Shown piece by piece: positions 25,911-35,055 of a stretch of 64,000 nucleotides of DNA. The notes under the pieces are model-generated. The model worked only from the letters and a program-made list of their open reading frames with translations. It did no database searches and was not told the origin of the DNA. Numbering within the stretch: position 1 is the stretch's first letter; each line of letters begins with the position of its first letter. This stretch comes from Enterococcus termitis. GTDB lineage: Bacteria; Bacillota; Bacilli; Lactobacillales; Enterococcaceae. The position numbers and the translations under genes are program-made. The DNA lies in the NCBI RefSeq assembly GCF_001730305.1, contig NZ_MIJY01000046.1, positions 124,001 to 188,000 on the forward strand, in the 5' to 3' direction.

Positions 25911-25929
25911 AAGAATAGGAGGACAAATT

Positions 25930-27243
25930 ATGTCCATGTTTTTAGATCAAGTAACGATCGATGTTAAAGCTGGTAAAGGCGGAGACGGAATGGTTGCTTT
26001 TCGTAGAGAAAAATATGTACCAGACGGCGGACCAGCTGGTGGAGACGGTGGTCGCGGTGGTGATGTGATTCTGATTGTCGAAGAGGGTTTACGGACGTTG
26101 ATGGATTTCCGTTTCAATCGTCACTTTAAAGCTCAGCCGGGAGAAAACGGTATGAGTAAAGGTATGCATGGTCGCGGCTCTGAGGATACCTTTGTTAAGG
26201 TTCCACCTGGTACAACTGTCCGTGATGCTGACACAGGAGTGTTGATTGGTGATCTGATTGAGAATGGTCAAACTTTGACAGTAGCTAAAGGCGGCCGTGG
26301 CGGTCGTGGCAATATCCGTTTTGCTTCAGCTAAAAATCCAGCACCGGAAATCGCTGAAAATGGTGAACCGGGACAGGAAAGACGAATCGAGCTGGAATTA
26401 AAAGTCTTAGCAGATGTCGGCTTAGTTGGTTTCCCATCAGTGGGTAAGTCTACATTACTTTCAGTTATTTCTTCTGCACGTCCTAAAATCGGTGCCTATC
26501 ATTTTACGACTTTGGTGCCAAACCTTGGAATGGTTTCAACAAGTGATGGTCGTAGTTTTGCGGCAGCTGATTTACCAGGATTGATCGAAGGAGCTTCACA
26601 AGGTGTCGGTTTAGGAACGCAGTTTTTACGTCATATCGAACGAACAAGAGTTATTCTCCATGTAATCGATATGAGTGGAATGGAAGGCCGTGATCCATAT
26701 GAAGATTATTTAGCTATCAATAAAGAACTGGCTTCACATAATCTGCGTTTAATGGAGCGTCCGCAAATTATTGTTGCGAATAAGATGGATATGCCTGAAG
26801 CCGAAGAGAATTTGAAAAAGTTTAAAGAGCAGATCGAAAAAGAGCGAACAGATGAGTATGCCGATCATTTACTGATTTTCCCAATTTCTGGTATTTCGCG
26901 CAAAGGAATCGATCCTTTGTTAAATGCGACTGCTGATTTATTAGATGTGACCCCTGAGTTTCCATTATATGAAGAGGAGATCGTTGAAGATACTGTTCAT
27001 TATGGCTTTCAAGCGGAAGGTCCGCAGTTTAGCATCGATCGTGATTCAGATGCTACTTGGATCTTATCAGGAGAATCATTAGAAAAACTATTCCAAATGA
27101 CCAATTTTGAACATGATGAAAGTGTGATGCGCTTTGCACGTCAATTGCGTGGAATGGGTGTGGATGAAGCATTACGAGCACGCGGAGCAAAAGATGGTGA
27201 CATTGTCAGAATCGCTGAATTTGAGTTTGAATTTGTTGAATAA
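25930..27243 (+). CDS. obg: Obg/CgtA GTPase
   Basis: 437 residues, essential GTPase of 50S ribosome assembly and stress signalling. The glycine-rich Obg domain occupies about 1-158 ([14 protein letters not shown]). The G domain has GFPSVGKST (about 168-176), DLPG and NKMD. A C-terminal OCT domain ends near residue 430. The ATG at 25930 lies 8 nt after AGGAGG; a second in-frame ATG at 25936 is possible. Transcribed from the 25741 promoter with repeat copy B in its leader, and closed by a strong terminator. Confidence 0.96.
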   Translation: MSMFLDQVTIDVKAGKGGDGMVAFRREKYVPDGGPAGGDGGRGGDVILIVEEGLRTLMDFRFNRHFKAQPGENGMSKGMHGRGSEDTFVKVPPGTTVRDADTGVLIGDLIENGQTLTVAKGGRGGRGNIRFASAKNPAPEIAENGEPGQERRIELELKVLADVGLVGFPSVGKSTLLSVISSARPKIGAYHFTTLVPNLGMVSTSDGRSFAAADLPGLIEGASQGVGLGTQFLRHIERTRVILHVIDMSGMEGRDPYEDYLAINKELASHNLRLMERPQIIVANKMDMPEAEENLKKFKEQIEKERTDEYADHLLIFPISGISRKGIDPLLNATADLLDVTPEFPLYEEEIVEDTVHYGFQAEGPQFSIDRDSDATWILSGESLEKLFQMTNFEHDESVMRFARQLRGMGVDEALRARGAKDGDIVRIAEFEFEFVE

Positions 27244-27252
27244 TAATTGAGA

Positions 27253-27284
27253 AAAAAGCTGATCATTGATCGGCTTTTTTTTAT
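27253..27284 (+). terminator. Terminator of obg
   Basis: AAAAAGCTGATC (27253-27264) pairs with GATCGGCTTTTT (27268-27279) with one wobble, followed by a T-run. Confidence 0.88.
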
Positions 27285-27324
27285 TTCTATCAGTATTCCT
27301 CTTTGGTTACACTAGTTTCAGGTG

Positions 27325-27765
27325 TCAGTCTTCAATGTTAAAATGAAACTGGTTTTCAATCGGCGTATCAAGGATGATTGAGCTTTTGACTTTTGCAAAG
27401 ACCATCCACTTTGAAAGTAAATCTTTCATTTCTGACGTATTGGTTACTGTCGCCTTTACTAAATAATTCACTTCTCCGCTGATAATGTGGACCTCATTTA
27501 CTTGTTGGGTGTTTTTTAGTAGAGGAATGATTTTTTCCATAGAGAGACTGACCTGACTTAATTCGCTAAAAAAAGTAATCGATTCGTTGAGGGAATTTAA
27601 GTTAGTTTGAATCGTGAAACTTTTTATCGTGCCTTTCTCAACTAATTTGTCGATTCTTTCTTTTACGCTTGGACGACTCAAATTTATTTTTCGTGAAATA
27701 TCAACAATTGAAATGCGGGAATTTTCATGCAGGATTTGTAATAGTTTTTGATCGATTGTGTCCAT
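27325..27765 (-). CDS. Lrp/AsnC-family transcriptional regulator
   Basis: 146 residues. The N-terminal helix-turn-helix (DTIDQKLLQILHENSRISIV, then LSRPSVKERIDKL) is followed by a C-terminal RAM/AsnC ligand-binding domain (VNEVHIISGEVNYLVKATV). Such proteins sense amino acids or related metabolites. ATG 27765 has AAGGAG upstream, so the longer frame from 27807 is not used. It is divergent to an MFS transporter and kynureninase, suggesting it controls them and may sense kynurenine or tryptophan, as KynR-type Lrp proteins do in proteobacteria. That role is inference. Confidence 0.85.
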   Translation of the reverse strand: MDTIDQKLLQILHENSRISIVDISRKINLSRPSVKERIDKLVEKGTIKSFTIQTNLNSLNESITFFSELSQVSLSMEKIIPLLKNTQQVNEVHIISGEVNYLVKATVTNTSEMKDLLSKWMVFAKVKSSIILDTPIENQFHFNIED

Positions 27766-28081
27766 TGCTTCATCTCCTTGTTCTATAGTGTGATTTATTT
27801 TGTACATTCATTATAGTGGATAAACCATCGTTTTTCTAGATATTTTTGTATTAGATGTTTAAAAAACAAGAGATGAGATAGTTAGTCTTATTCCACATTG
27901 TAAAAAAATGTCTTCTATCTTCTTTGCTTTGAAAAGAATCTGCTTTTGTTTTGTTCAGATTTCTATATACAAAAAATCAAGAATTCCGTTATGATTAGGC
28001 TATCTTGAGGTGGTTTGACCATTTTACTAGTAAAAGGATTGTTTCTTCAATCAAAAAAGGAGCCAAAAAGGAGTGTTCTTG
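27766..28081. other. Divergent control region of the Lrp-MFS-kynureninase module
   Basis: No gene. A minus-strand TATAAT (27810-27815) precedes the Lrp gene. The plus side is AT-rich with several TATA-like stretches (around 27963-27968 and 27990-27997) but no promoter I can place with confidence. Lrp binding sites are too degenerate to call by eye. Confidence 0.5.
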
Positions 28082-29269
28082 ATGGTAAGGAACAAATGGA
28101 TAAAATTTTTGTTGTTGTATTTGGGTGGTGTAGTGGTTTCATTAAGTCAGTTGAAATTGGTTCCTATTCAAAATGAGCTAGGGCAGGAACTTGGGATTCC
28201 TCTATCACTTGTTTCGTGGCTGATGTCTGTTTTTACAGTATCTGGTATTTTTTTAGCGATCCCTGGCGGCGCTTTAGTTTCACGTTTTGGTGCCAAGAAG
28301 TTACTTGTTGGTTTGATGTGTTGTTTAGCAGTAGGTAATCTTTGGGGCTTTTTTTCTACACATTTTTTTTCTTTGTTCCTTTCTAGAATAGTAGAAGGTA
28401 TTTCATTTTCAATGATTATCATGGTAGGAATCGTTTTGATCAATTTTTGGTTTAAGGGCGGAAAAAGTGGCATTGCAACAGGTGTTTGGGGAACGTTCTC
28501 GGCATTAGGGTCAATGTTGGCTATGAATTTTTTCAAACCAATGACGCAAGCTTATGGTTTGCGATCTCCGTGGCTGTTGATTGCAGGAATTTCCATCTGC
28601 TTATTGCTTTTATATTTGTTTTTATTTGATGAACCGCCCAGCGAAATTGAGGACAGTTCTCAAAAAGAGCGAATTGGAATAAGAAAAGCGTTAAGAAATA
28701 GATTGATATGGTTTTTAGCATTAGCACAAGGCTGTCTAGCTTTTATTCTTTTTACTTTCATCAACCTATATCCATTGATTTATACACAATTATATGGACT
28801 ATCAGAGGTGTCAGCAAATCAATATACAGGTTACTTTGGATTGTTTGGCATTCCTTTTGGCGCTTTAGCAGGTTATTTGATCGATAAAACGAAAAAAGGA
28901 GTTGCTGTTATTGTCGGGGCCTTTTTTTCATTGTTTCTTGCAACAATCTGGGCAGGCTTTTTATCAAATGAATGGACGATTATTGGACAGTCGTTTGCCT
29001 TATCGGCTGGAGCCAGTTTGGCTTCCTCATGTGTGATGATTTTGGCGCCTAAGGTAATTGAACAAAAACAGCTGATAGGAGCCAGTATTTCATTTATCAA
29101 TCTATTTTATTATATCGGAATTTTTATAGGAACTCCTTTAGTCACTGGACTGACTGAAAAAACACAATCGTGGACAAGCGCAATTATTCTATTGAGTGGT
29201 CTTGGTGCGATTGCTCTTTTAGCCGTGTTCAGTTTTGTCAAACGAAATAAAACAAGTATTTTTACTTAG
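28082..29269 (+). CDS. Major facilitator superfamily transporter, possibly for kynurenine
   Basis: 395 residues with about 12 membrane helices. The conserved MFS loop after helix 2 (GGALVSRFGAKKLLVG) is clear, as is a central cytosolic loop with EPPSEIEDSSQKERIG. It resembles CynX/NarK-type permeases. ATG 28082 lies 8 nt after AAGGAG. The kynureninase gene begins about 60 bp downstream on the same strand, so it probably imports the substrate of that enzyme or exports its product. Substrate not determinable from sequence. Confidence 0.82.
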   Translation: MVRNKWIKFLLLYLGGVVVSLSQLKLVPIQNELGQELGIPLSLVSWLMSVFTVSGIFLAIPGGALVSRFGAKKLLVGLMCCLAVGNLWGFFSTHFFSLFLSRIVEGISFSMIIMVGIVLINFWFKGGKSGIATGVWGTFSALGSMLAMNFFKPMTQAYGLRSPWLLIAGISICLLLLYLFLFDEPPSEIEDSSQKERIGIRKALRNRLIWFLALAQGCLAFILFTFINLYPLIYTQLYGLSEVSANQYTGYFGLFGIPFGALAGYLIDKTKKGVAVIVGAFFSLFLATIWAGFLSNEWTIIGQSFALSAGASLASSCVMILAPKVIEQKQLIGASISFINLFYYIGIFIGTPLVTGLTEKTQSWTSAIILLSGLGAIALLAVFSFVKRNKTSIFT

Positions 29270-29328
29270 AAATTTGCAGTTAGATTGTTTTCTGAGCAGT
29301 ATCGAAGAAGAGAAGAGGAATGGTGAAA

Positions 29329-30603
29329 ATGATGAATAATACATTTCAAGAAGATCGTGCATATGCACAATGGCTGGACGAACAGGATCCGCTTAAAGCG
29401 ATTAGAGAACGATTTTATGTACAACCAAATGAAATCTATATGGACGGCAATTCTTTGGGCTTAGCTTCTAAAGATGCAGAAAAGGCCTTACAAAATATGC
29501 TGGATATTTGGAAAAATGAAGGCATCAAATTATGGGATGGTCTATTTCATTATGCAGGGAAATTGGGTGAATTATCGGCACCGCTGATTAATGCATATCC
29601 AGATGAAATTGTGATTACAGGAAGTACCACAACAAATATCCATCAATGTATCAGTACATTATACAAGCCAACAAAAAAACGGTATAAAATTTTAGTGGAT
29701 GATTTAAATTTCCCTACCGATCGTTATGCCGTAGACAGTCAGGTCCGTCTTCATGGTTATGAACCAAACGATGCTGTAAAAGTAGTTGAAAGTTTAGATG
29801 GACGTTTGATTGATGAGACAGCCGTGATCAATGCTATGACAGACGATGTAGCACTTATTCTACTGCCTACAGTTTTATACAGAAGCTCTCAAATAATTGA
29901 TATGAAACGTGTTACAGAAGCAGCCCATGAAAGAGGGATTTTAATCGGTTGGGATTTATGTCATGCGATCGGTGCTATTCCGATGGATTTTAAAGATATT
30001 CAGCCGGATTTTGCGGTTTGGTGTACGTATAAATATCTATCGGCAGGACCAGGTTCGATTGCAGGATTGTATATGAATAGAAAACATTTTAATGAAACTC
30101 CAGGACTTGCTGGCTGGTGGGGCAACAAGGATGATACACAGTTTGAACTAAAACAACAGTTTGAGCATCAGCAAGATGCAAGCGGTTGGCAAATTGGTTC
30201 GCCGAGCTTTTTAGCGATGGCGCCCTTAGAAGGTACCTTGAATATTTTTAATGAAGTAGGAATGAAAAACATTCGGGAAAAATCACTTTTGATTACTGCG
30301 TATCTGATGTATCTGATTGACGAAAAATTGGAGCGTTATGGCTTTAGTGTGGGGAACCCTCGCGAAGATCATCGTAGAGGAGGACATGTTTGTTTAGAGC
30401 ACAAAGAAGCTTACAGAATTTGTAAAGCATTGAAAGAAGCGAATGTGATTCCAGATTTCAGAGAACCAAATGTGATCCGTCTGGCTCCTATCGCGTTGTA
30501 TAATACGTATGAAGAGGTTTATACACTCGTTGAAATACTAGAAGAAATCGTTGTAGAAAAAAGATATGAAGTTTTTAGTAATGAACGGACACTCGTTGTT
30601 TAA
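29329..30603 (+). CDS. kynU: Kynureninase
   Basis: 424 residues, pyridoxal-phosphate enzyme splitting kynurenine to anthranilate and alanine (or 3-hydroxykynurenine to 3-hydroxyanthranilate). Family signatures are the N-terminal IYMDGNSLGL, the cofactor-binding WDLCHAIGA and the Schiff-base lysine Lys235 in CTYKYLSAGPGS. A later GWQIGSPS and C-terminal IRLAPIALYNTYEEV complete the match. Start choice among 29320, 29329 and 29332 is uncertain; AGAGG at 29315 favours 29329. No tryptophan dioxygenase or kynurenine formamidase is nearby, so kynurenine probably comes from outside. Repeat copy E serves as terminator. Confidence 0.9.
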   Translation: MMNNTFQEDRAYAQWLDEQDPLKAIRERFYVQPNEIYMDGNSLGLASKDAEKALQNMLDIWKNEGIKLWDGLFHYAGKLGELSAPLINAYPDEIVITGSTTTNIHQCISTLYKPTKKRYKILVDDLNFPTDRYAVDSQVRLHGYEPNDAVKVVESLDGRLIDETAVINAMTDDVALILLPTVLYRSSQIIDMKRVTEAAHERGILIGWDLCHAIGAIPMDFKDIQPDFAVWCTYKYLSAGPGSIAGLYMNRKHFNETPGLAGWWGNKDDTQFELKQQFEHQQDASGWQIGSPSFLAMAPLEGTLNIFNEVGMKNIREKSLLITAYLMYLIDEKLERYGFSVGNPREDHRRGGHVCLEHKEAYRICKALKEANVIPDFREPNVIRLAPIALYNTYEEVYTLVEILEEIVVEKRYEVFSNERTLVV

Positions 30604-30680
30604 AACAAATCAGTGAGATGAATAACAGCTATACTGAAATTTTCAGTGTTGTCACAGGAATGAAACTTATTCAGATACTG

Positions 30681-30787
30681 GGTGAGGATAGGACAGAAGG
30701 GATCGCTTCTGCTCCCACCGTCGTTTATAAGGATTCCACGTGAGTGAGATATGACTCGAAGAGTCATATCTCACTCACGCTTTTTTT
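30681..30787. repeat. Dispersed two-hairpin repeat, copy E (reverse orientation)
   Basis: On the minus strand, a perfect hairpin comes first: on the plus strand 30740-30757 pairs with 30761-30778 around a 3-nt loop. The conserved centre (GGAATCC...TAAACG...GGTGGGAG) and a CAGAAG/CTTCTG stem follow. On the plus strand the hairpin is followed by a run of seven T's (30781-30787), so it also works as the kynU terminator. Confidence 0.75.
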
Positions 30788-30869
30788 GGTGTAAAACTAT
30801 TTTTTGACTCCTTTAAGCTTTGTTTATGTTTCATTGATTACTATGTGTTTAGTCAAAGGAGAGATGAAT

Positions 30870-31601
30870 ATGGTCAAGCTAAAAAATAGTTTTCAAAGAA
30901 AAGAAAAAAAATATGCATTGTCTAATGAAACATACCATAAATTAAGAGAGAAGTTATTCCCTCATATGCAAGAGGATGAATACGGACTACATACGATCAT
31001 GTCTGTCTATTTTGATACTCATGATTACGAAATGATCAGGCATTCTATTGCTAAGCCTGCATATAAGGAAAAGTTTAGAATTAGAAGCTATGGCATTCCC
31101 ACTGAATCTTCTAATGTATTTTTAGAAATAAAAAAGAAAGTACAGGGCGTTGTTTACAAACGCCGTATTGCCTTGTCTTATCAGTCAGCCAAAAAATACC
31201 TTCAACATCCACATTCTTTTAAACTGGTCAGTGCAAAAGATCAGCAAATCAAACAAGAAATCGACTGGCTTTTTGCCAGAAAGAGATTGGAGCCTAAGGT
31301 AATGATTGCTTATGATCGGCGCGCGTTGTTTGCAGCAGAAGATGAAGAGTTTCGAGTAACGTTTGACTTCAATATTCGCTATAGAGAAGAACGATTCTAT
31401 CAAGAAAATTTATCAGATTATGGAGAAAAGGTAGCACCAGAAATCGATGTATTGATGGAGGTAAAAGCATTAGGCGCATACCCGTTATGGTTTTCTGAAA
31501 TTTTAGCAGATTTGGATATTTATCCAAGTTCATTTTCCAAATATGCTCAAGCCTATCAGCGTTATTTATACCACAAGGAGGATTTTTATCATGTTGTCTA
31601 G
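30870..31601 (+). CDS. VTC-domain (polyphosphate polymerase-like) protein
   Basis: 243 residues forming one VTC domain, the tunnel-fold catalytic domain of eukaryotic polyphosphate polymerase. Typical features are the basic KYALS entry and YFDT, then KFRIRSYG, LEIKKKVQGVVYKRR, the central YDRRAL and a terminal EIDVLMEVKALGAYP near 205-215. ATG 30870 is preferred because AAAGGAG ends 8 nt before it. It is the first gene of a tight operon with a DUF4956 membrane protein and a beta-helix lipoprotein. In bacteria this trio recurs, with a role proposed in a surface or anionic polymer, but none is established. Confidence 0.85.
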   Translation: MVKLKNSFQRKEKKYALSNETYHKLREKLFPHMQEDEYGLHTIMSVYFDTHDYEMIRHSIAKPAYKEKFRIRSYGIPTESSNVFLEIKKKVQGVVYKRRIALSYQSAKKYLQHPHSFKLVSAKDQQIKQEIDWLFARKRLEPKVMIAYDRRALFAAEDEEFRVTFDFNIRYREERFYQENLSDYGEKVAPEIDVLMEVKALGAYPLWFSEILADLDIYPSSFSKYAQAYQRYLYHKEDFYHVV

Positions 31602-32268
31602 TTTGTTAGTGGAAAGTTCTGTAGATTTATCGTATAAACAACTGCTTGTTTGCATTGTTACTTCTGTTGTATTAGGTCTTTTAGTCGCATGTGTACACAT
31701 GTACAGAAATGTATACAGTAAAAATTTTGTCATCACATTAGCCGTTTTGCCTGTCTTAGTTCAGCTGGTTATTATGCTTGTCAATGGGAATTTAGGAACA
31801 GGTGTAGCTGTTTTAGGTGCATTTAGTTTGATTAGATTCCGTTCGGTAGCCGGTGGTGCAAGAGAGATCACTAGTATTTTTTGGTCAATGGGTATTGGTT
31901 TGGCAACAGGCATGGGCTTTGTTGGGTATATCGCACTTTTTTCTGTTATTATTGCTCTTTTCTTATTACTACTTAACACACTTCATTTTGGTGAAAAACA
32001 AAAGGTGGCAGAAAGAGAAATAAAAATCACGATTCCGGAAGACTTAGATTACCCTGGTTTATTTGATGATCTATTTCATGAATATGCCTACTCGGCTACT
32101 CTGGATTCAGTTAAAACGACGAATATGGGTAGCCTGTATGAATTACGTTACCGGGTTACGTTAAAAGATAGTGGAACAGAAAAAGAATTAATGGATGCAA
32201 TGCGTGTCAGAAATGGGAACTTAACGATCATTTCCGGAAAAGTATCCACAAATAGAGAAGAATTGTAG
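31591..32268 (+). CDS. DUF4956 membrane protein
   Basis: 225 residues. Three to four membrane helices lie in the first 130 residues (LLVCIVTSVVLGLLVACVHM and later FSVIIALFLLLLNTLHF). The conserved GAFSLIRFRSVAGGAREIT stretch identifies DUF4956, and a cytosolic C-terminal domain follows (about 140-225). AAGGAGG precedes the ATG at 31591. Overlaps the end of the VTC gene by 11 bp, so the two are coupled. Biochemical role unknown. Confidence 0.85.
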   Translation: MLSSLLVESSVDLSYKQLLVCIVTSVVLGLLVACVHMYRNVYSKNFVITLAVLPVLVQLVIMLVNGNLGTGVAVLGAFSLIRFRSVAGGAREITSIFWSMGIGLATGMGFVGYIALFSVIIALFLLLLNTLHFGEKQKVAEREIKITIPEDLDYPGLFDDLFHEYAYSATLDSVKTTNMGSLYELRYRVTLKDSGTEKELMDAMRVRNGNLTIISGKVSTNREEL

Positions 32269-32277
32269 GTGAAATAG

Positions 32278-34143
32278 ATGAAAAAAAGTCGCTTAAACAT
32301 AGCATTATTGGCATTCGTTCTATTAGCTATCAGTGGTTGCAGTCAAGAAGGATCAAATGCTGAAAAGACAACGAAGGCTAGTACAACCCAAGTGTCTACT
32401 AGTGCGGTTGCACAGACAAAGAAAACTGCTGCAAATGAATATGGTTCTTATGATGAAGCAGATTTTGATGAGAGCTACGAGGAAGATAACGCTACAAAAA
32501 TAAATTTAAATCAGTCAAGCAGCAAAATCGACGGCACAGGAGCCACTGAAAAAGATGGCGTTATCTCGATCACTGCTGGGGGCACGTACATTTTATCAGG
32601 CGATTATCAAGGTCAAATAAAGATTAGTGCTAAAGACGAAGTTGTTCGTTTAGTGTTGAACAATGTTACGATTACCAACGATTCTTCTTCAGCAATTTAC
32701 GTTGAGCAGGCAAAAAAAGTAATCACAACATTAGCGGAAGGTTCAAAAAATAATTTATCTGATGGCACAGATTATACGTTTTCTTCTGCCGATGTTACAG
32801 AACCAGATGCTGCTTTTTTTAGTAAAGATGATTTAACGATCAATGGCTCTGGTACACTAACTGTATCAGGAAACTATAGTAATGGGATTCGCAGTAAGGA
32901 CGACTTAGTTATTACGAACGGCACCGTCAATGTAACAGCTAAAAATAATGCATTAAAAGGGAAAGATTCTGTTTCGATCGCAGAGGGTACATTTACCTTA
33001 AAAACAACTGAAGGAGACGGTATTCAAGCAAATAATGCAACTGATGCTGAGAAAGGCTGGGTTGCTATTGATGGAGGAAGTTTTACTATTCAATCTGGGA
33101 ATGATGGGATTCAAGCTGAAACCAATTTGTCCATAGCGACAGCCGAAGTAAAAATTCAAACTGCGAATGGCTATGACGATTCATCTATTGATACGACGGC
33201 AAGTTATAAAGGTTTAAAAGCTTCCGGAAATATTCTTATCGATGATGGTAGCTTTGAGTTGAACACAGCAGATGACGGTATTCACTCTAATGGCAAAGTA
33301 ACGATCAACAATGGTACATTTTTATTAACTAGTGGCGATGATGGGATACATGCAGATACAGATTTGCTGATCAACAATGGAAAAATAACTGTCGGTCAGT
33401 CTTACGAAGGCTTAGAAGGCGCTACAGTAACTATCAAAGATGGAGACATTTCTGTGAAAGCATCAGATGACGGAATCAATGCCGCTGGTGGAAGCACTGA
33501 TGAAGCAGCACAAGAAGGACCTTTTGGTGCAGATTCCTTTGGTGAACCAGGCGGTGGTGGAGACAGTACGAAATTCATTGAAATCTCTGGAGGAACAGTT
33601 TTTGTCGATGCGGATGGAGATGGTATCGATAGTAATGGAGATGTTCGTATGACTGGCGGCACGCTTCTTGTTAACGGCCCGCTTGATGGCGGAAATGCTG
33701 CGTTAGATTATGATGGCACGTTTACAATAGAAGGGGGTACGTTTGCAGCTAGTGGAAGTTCCGGTATGGCGATGAGCGCGAGTGACTCTTCCTCACAAGC
33801 AAGTCTCAGTATCTATTTTGATGAAACACAAAAAGCAGGGACGGTGATCAATTTAAAAAATGAAGCAGGTGAAACCATTCTTACAATCGCACCAGATAAA
33901 GATTTTTCTCATATCGCGATTAGCTCACCAAAACTGAAAGTTGGAGAAAAGGTGACGTTATCTTCAGGTGGAGAAGATACTGGCACCAAGAAAAATGGTC
34001 TATTCTCTGATGGCACGTATACAAACGGAACCGAACTAGCGACGATTTCTATTGATGATATCCCAACCTCAGTAGATCAATCAGGAAATGTGGTCAGCGG
34101 CAATCAAATGGGCGGACCCAGCGGCGGTCAGCCCCCGATGTAA
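32278..34143 (+). CDS. Cell-surface lipoprotein with Cthe_2159-like beta-helix domain
   Basis: 621 residues. A lipoprotein signal ends with LLAISGC (Cys21). A short Thr/Ser-rich linker with an acidic patch follows, then a long right-handed beta-helix (about 75-520). Its recurrent SDDGIHS, GDDGIHADT and ADGDGIDSNGDV loops look like calcium-binding turns. This matches the Cthe_2159-type carbohydrate-binding fold that binds acidic polysaccharide. A Gly/Ser/Met/Pro-rich tail (MGGPSGGQPPM) ends the protein. It starts 9 bp after the DUF4956 gene, with GTAGGTGA as ribosome binding site. Third gene of the VTC operon. Confidence 0.8.
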   Translation: MKKSRLNIALLAFVLLAISGCSQEGSNAEKTTKASTTQVSTSAVAQTKKTAANEYGSYDEADFDESYEEDNATKINLNQSSSKIDGTGATEKDGVISITAGGTYILSGDYQGQIKISAKDEVVRLVLNNVTITNDSSSAIYVEQAKKVITTLAEGSKNNLSDGTDYTFSSADVTEPDAAFFSKDDLTINGSGTLTVSGNYSNGIRSKDDLVITNGTVNVTAKNNALKGKDSVSIAEGTFTLKTTEGDGIQANNATDAEKGWVAIDGGSFTIQSGNDGIQAETNLSIATAEVKIQTANGYDDSSIDTTASYKGLKASGNILIDDGSFELNTADDGIHSNGKVTINNGTFLLTSGDDGIHADTDLLINNGKITVGQSYEGLEGATVTIKDGDISVKASDDGINAAGGSTDEAAQEGPFGADSFGEPGGGGDSTKFIEISGGTVFVDADGDGIDSNGDVRMTGGTLLVNGPLDGGNAALDYDGTFTIEGGTFAASGSSGMAMSASDSSSQASLSIYFDETQKAGTVINLKNEAGETILTIAPDKDFSHIAISSPKLKVGEKVTLSSGGEDTGTKKNGLFSDGTYTNGTELATISIDDIPTSVDQSGNVVSGNQMGGPSGGQPPM

Positions 34144-34153
34144 TTGATTTTCA

Positions 34154-34183
34154 TTGCTTTATGACCTACTTTATTGCTAAAAT
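34154..34183 (+). promoter_or_regulatory. Promoter of the stress-like membrane protein gene
   Basis: TTGCTT (34154-34159), 18-bp spacer, TAAAAT (34178-34183). Confidence 0.5.
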
Positions 34184-34213
34184 AGAAACATCAAACAAAA
34201 TGAGGTGGATACG

Positions 34214-34786
34214 ATGTCAAAAAGAGTGATCATTATGCATTTTGAAGTAGAAAGTCAAGCGTATCAAGCATTTTCAGAAATAAAAAAATTATATGTGGAA
34301 AAACAAATCAAAGGAGAACAGATGGCTGTGGTTACGCATGTTAATGATGGTGTCCATCAGTTTAAAATCGACGATTTTCTTGATTTCACCGGCAATGATC
34401 ATACCTCAAAAAATAGTATGATCGGGATGCTGATTGGGATTTTAGGTGGCCCCTTGGGGATTTTACTCGGCTGGTTTGCCGGAAGCCTTTTAGGTGCAAC
34501 CCAAGATGCAAAAGAAATTCAAGGAGCTCAAACAGTCTTCGAGCATGTGACGAAACAAATCGGTGAAGGTGAAACAGGTTTGATCTTGATTGCTGATGAA
34601 GAAGACAATCGTCCGTTGAATCACTTGATCATGAATGAACTAGGCGGCGAAATTACCCGCTTAGATTTTGAAGATGTAGAAAAAGAAATTTCTGATGCAA
34701 AAGCTGTTGAAAAAGAAACGAAAGATTCCGCAGAGAAATCTTGGCAAAACAAAAAGCAAGGATCAAATGAAAAAACAGAGAATTGA
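34214..34786 (+). CDS. DUF1269-like glycine-zipper membrane protein
   Basis: 190 residues. An N-terminal alpha/beta part (VIIMHFEVESQAYQAFSEIK) is followed by a glycine-zipper hydrophobic segment (about 71-97, IGMLIGILGGPLGILLGWFAG). A second cytosolic-like part ends in a charged Lys/Glu/Asn tail. The layout fits DUF1269-type stress-associated membrane proteins. TGAGGTGG precedes ATG 34214. It has its own promoter between the lipoprotein operon and the two-component system. Function unknown. Confidence 0.75.
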   Translation: MSKRVIIMHFEVESQAYQAFSEIKKLYVEKQIKGEQMAVVTHVNDGVHQFKIDDFLDFTGNDHTSKNSMIGMLIGILGGPLGILLGWFAGSLLGATQDAKEIQGAQTVFEHVTKQIGEGETGLILIADEEDNRPLNHLIMNELGGEITRLDFEDVEKEISDAKAVEKETKDSAEKSWQNKKQGSNEKTEN

Positions 34787-34805
34787 TACTTGAATGAATG
34801 ATCTC

Positions 34806-34900
34806 TGAGTGGGACATAATGCTTTGAGTCATATCCCGCTCACATAGAATTCGGATAAATGGTGAGAACAGAAGCGATGTCTTCTGTCTCATCCTCTTTG
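34806..34900. repeat. Dispersed two-hairpin repeat, copy C
   Basis: Hairpin 1: GAGTGGGA (34806-34813) with TCCCGCTC (34834-34841), one wobble. Centre ATTCGGATAAATGGTGAG (34849-34866). Hairpin 2: CAGAAG (34869-34874) with CTTCTG (34881-34886), extended by GAGA/TCTC. Confidence 0.75.
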
Positions 34901-34908
34901 AAAAAATG

Positions 34909-34950
34909 GCAAATGAAGTCGATGCTTGTTTGTGCTTCATTTGCGTTTTG
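34909..34950 (+). terminator. Hairpin after repeat copy C
   Basis: GCAAATGAAG (34909-34918) pairs perfectly with CTTCATTTGC (34935-34944), followed by GTTTTG. Confidence 0.55.
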
Positions 34951-34987
34951 TCAATAGGTATAGGATGTCTGTAAATACATAGTGCAT

Positions 34988-35033
34988 AAAGAAGACGTGA
35001 CACAAAGGCTGTTGCTTTCCGTCTTCTTTTTTT
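34988..35033 (+). terminator. Terminator immediately before the response regulator gene
   Basis: AAAGAAGACG (34988-34997) pairs with CGTCTTCTTT (35020-35029), then a T-run. It ends only about 22 nt before the response regulator ATG, leaving no room for a promoter between. Confidence 0.8.
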
Positions 35034-35055
35034 GAGTAAAAAGGTGGGAATGTAA

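Larger units (their letters stand above)
25419..25929. other. Divergent gap-obg intergenic region
   Basis: No gene. It holds the gap leader with a hairpin ATTGCTG/CAGCAAT (25516-25553), an obg promoter (25741-25769) and repeat copy B (25805-25910) inside the obg leader. A minus-strand TTGACA near 25630 could belong to the gap promoter, but no correctly spaced -10 is evident. Confidence 0.6.

Noticed and set aside
27325-27807. Longer start of the Lrp-type regulator at 27807
   Set aside because: The extra 14 residues lack family similarity, and AAGGAG is placed correctly for ATG 27765.
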